This document shows, piece after piece, positions 22,930 through 24,812 of a stretch of DNA of 24,812 bases. The number at the start of each line of letters is the position of its first letter. The stretch's first letter is position 1. The notes under the pieces are model-generated. The model had not been told where the DNA came from, did no database searches, and was given only the letters and a program-made list of their open reading frames with translations. Made by a program: the position numbers and the translations under genes. Source of the stretch: Bigelowiella natans CCMP2755 (taxonomy: Eukaryota > Cercozoa > Chlorarachniophyceae); the NCBI GenBank assembly GCA_000320545.1, contig ADNK01000500.1:1-24812 (forward strand), given 5' to 3'.

Positions 22930-24127
22930 TGCTATTTGCCACGATTTAGATTTGGAAGAACCATTCCGAGACTGCGATTGTGCTACTTGATGCGAAGGCA
23001 GATCCGACCAACGTCGACAGCTATGGAGATTCGGTTATTTGTTAATGAATGACAACATGATGCTTTACTGATAATGTTGACGAATGAGATTCATCATCCG
23101 TAATGGTTCATCCCCCCTCCCTCCCTTCCTTTCTCTCTCTCTCAGGTTCTGCACGACCTCTCCCGCAATGATAACATCCGCGTAATGCTCGAGGTGCAGG
23201 ACTGCCTGAAAGACCCTAACTTCGAGCCTTTAAGCGACAATCTGTCGGTAATGAATACGGTAGTAGTGATAGAGTAGGAAGTAGCGAAGACACGAGATTC
23301 TTTTCCTTCATCTATTTTTCTCTTTTAGGATATATTTTCTCAACGAATCACATCTCGTTTTGCCTTCTTTAGATGTGATGATGATCATCATCATCATCGT
23401 CATCATCGTCATCATCGTCATCATTGTTGTCATTCATTCACCTTAAGCAGTCAACATCAAGAAATACGCGTCCCAAGCACCTTTCTGTGTGTGCAAACTG
23501 CCAGAAAACGAATTGCCAGTTGCAAAATTGCTCCCGGTAGTGCAGTATCACCCTGTTATCTGTAACTAATATAACACTTGGCCAAAGATTCCCTCTTCTT
23601 CTTCTTCTTCTTCTTCTTCTGTGCTTTACCGTTGTGCTCCTCTTACATTGGGTAGGTGCAAAAATGTAGCATATTGCTCCCGTGATTGCCAAATCAAACA
23701 CTGGAAGCTTGGACACAAGTTGGTATGCAAGCCTGCTGCTAAGGCGACTGCCGCCTCCTCCTCCTCCTCCACCTCCTCCTCTACCTCTTCCTCAACAACG
23801 ACAACAGAGAAGGGTGGAGAAAGCAAAGAGAAGGAGGTGAAGGGCGGACCTGAAACGGTGAGTCGTCGTCGTAGCATCATCGTATCGTTAGAATAGGTGC
23901 TGCTACCCGATATACTGAATCAAATGATGTTCCCATATCTACATTGCACAGCTGCAGAGAATGGTGGATGTGCGTAACAAGAAGGACATCAGCCCGCTCT
24001 CCTGTGCCATAAGCTCCAAAAAGATCAACATGGTAGTAGTATTAGTAGTAGCAGTAGTAGTAGTAGTAGATGTAGTGGTAGTAATAGTAGTGGCAGTCAT
24101 TTTATCCATCATCCTCTCACCATCATT

Positions 24128-24158
<31 letters not shown>

Positions 24159-24182
24159 GTATCATGACCGTTATTATCGTTG

Positions 24183-24221
<39 letters not shown>

Positions 24222-24468
24222 ACTGTGTCGTTGATCAGGTGCGGTTGTTGCTAGATATGAAAGCAGAAGTCACTGATACAGAGCTTCATCAGTCATACGC
24301 GAATCCTGTATGTGAACATATCAGCAAGCAGTGAATGATTAGTACGAGTAGTAGTAGTAGTAGTAGTAGTAATAGTAGTAGCAGTAGAATGTAGTTGCAG
24401 AAACAGAAGCATAGTTGTTCTAGATGTTATATGTGTGGTAACTGTTAACATCATCTGCATACTACTAC

Positions 24469-24499
<31 letters not shown>

Positions 24500-24640
24500 T
24501 TTGTGCAGGAGAAGAAGACCATCGTGGAATAGGCACTAGACGAGCGTAAGCTACCTCTTTTGAAGGATGATACCGAGGATGCATTCCTCGACGCGTTGTC
24601 AGCATCTTCGATCTCCAATCCACGCAGCGGACCAAATAAT
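21243..24640 (+). CDS. Ankyrin-repeat protein with MYND zinc finger (partial)
   Basis: Probable protein-interaction scaffold or regulator. Exons: 21243-21332, 21398-21518, 21613-21660, 21826-21998, 22110-22292, 22488-22636, 22754-22844, 22950-23033, 23146-23247, 23451-23536, 23656-23857, 23952-24032, 24239-24307, and 24509 (or 24533)-24640; phases match throughout. Ankyrin repeats are clear, for example PLLAAVRYGHAGLVKNLVE, GHTDIVKTLVENKADVN and YGDTVLHDAAKHGD. The MYND finger spans two exons: CANCQKTNCQLQNCSR, then CKNVAYCSRDCQIKHWKLGH and KLVC, matching the Cys/His order of MYND domains. A Ser/Thr-rich low-complexity linker follows. The protein contains two related halves (21243-22292 and 22488-24640), the finger lying in the second. 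An in-frame TAG at 24530-24532 interrupts the last exon unless the alternative acceptor at that TAG is used. A tiny final exon (24711-24722, coding ICV then stop) is possible. The 5' end is not identified. Confidence 0.87.
21788..21822. repeat. (CTA)n microsatellite at a splice acceptor
   Basis: A CTA run directly abuts the CTCAG acceptor of exon 21826-21998 and takes the place of a normal polypyrimidine tract. Confidence 0.95.
22364..22397. repeat. (CA)n and (CCAT)n microsatellites in one intron
   Basis: A CA run followed by a CCAT tetranucleotide run at 22447-22470, both in the intron between exons 22110-22292 and 22488-22636. A G-rich tract at 22323-22353 sits at the start of the same intron. 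Confidence 0.95.
22894..22926. repeat. (GT)n microsatellite
   Basis: A GT run in the short intron between exons 22754-22844 and 22950-23033 of the ankyrin-MYND gene; it makes up about a third of that intron. Confidence 0.95.
23377..23424. repeat. (TCA)n-type microsatellite
   Basis: A mixed TCA/TCG trinucleotide tract precedes the acceptor of the first MYND exon (23451). A (TTC)n run at 23594-23620 precedes the acceptor region of the second MYND exon. Confidence 0.93.
24033..24220. repeat. Compound microsatellite intron: (TAG)n, (ATC)n, (GT)n
   Basis: Three different runs, 24033-24090, 24121-24158 and 24185-24220, fill nearly all of the intron between exons 23952-24032 and 24239-24307. Confidence 0.95.
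24346..24499. repeat. Inverted (TAG)n ... (CTA)n pair in one intron
   Basis: A TAG run at about 24346-24386 is followed 70-75 bases later by a CTA run at about 24460-24499. The two runs are reverse complements, so the intron RNA could fold into a long imperfect hairpin ending close to the acceptor at 24508. Confidence 0.9.
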
Positions 24641-24812
24641 GTATGCGTGACTGTTGGAATGTATGATCGTATATATATAAGTAGGTCTTCTCTTCCTTAC
24701 ATTCTACAGATATGTGTATAGTATAACATCTTTTTCGCCCGTCTTCTTCTATACTATCTCGCATCGCTGGCTACCTGAAGAGCAGCAGCATCCCGGCAAG
24801 TGCATCATGCAC

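Overview
The window is nuclear DNA from an intron-rich eukaryote, most likely a protist or alga. Every recognisable protein is broken into short exons (about 25-260 bases) joined by GT-AG introns, mostly about 60-250 bases long, and many introns hold long microsatellites. No long bacterial-type ORFs, operons, rRNA or tRNA were recognised. An ankyrin-Roc-COR GTPase, an ankyrin-MYND protein and a LigB-type dioxygenase together recall stramenopile (brown-alga-like) genomes, but that placement is an inference.

Six genes alternate in strand. (1) Minus, 4854 to beyond the left edge: a Roco-family protein with ankyrin repeats, then a Roc GTPase domain, then the start of a COR domain. (2) Plus, 5653-7694: a membrane-anchored coiled-coil protein with two EF-hands. 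(3) Minus, 10748-8342: a complete 12-exon LigB-family (class III extradiol) dioxygenase with a predicted signal sequence. (4) Plus, 11154 to about 15484 or later: an alpha/beta-hydrolase with a G-N-S-L-G-G nucleophile elbow. (5) Minus, about 20483-17183: pyruvate kinase, essentially complete. (6) Plus, 21243 to about 24640: an ankyrin-repeat protein with a MYND zinc finger. Genes 1/2, 3/4 and 5/6 are divergent pairs; genes 2/3 and 4/5 converge. The two convergent gaps are AT-rich and share a short palindromic CTAGA motif.

Exon models were built by hand: splice sites were chosen so that reading phase carries across each junction and the joined protein matches the family. The dioxygenase, pyruvate kinase, EF-hand and ankyrin-MYND models are phase-consistent throughout the parts given. 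The 5' ends of genes 1, 2, 5 and 6, the middle of gene 4 and its 3' end are less certain.

The most striking object is the 102-bp coding tandem array in gene 1: eleven almost identical ankyrin units whose few differences nearly all change amino acids, clustered at surface positions. This looks like a homogenised yet diversifying recognition domain on a Roc-COR GTPase, a candidate variable receptor. Other points: a long charged insertion inside the Roc domain; an internal duplication in the ankyrin-MYND gene with an in-frame TAG in the second copy; and a dioxygenase and a possible ring-cleavage-type hydrolase sharing one promoter region.
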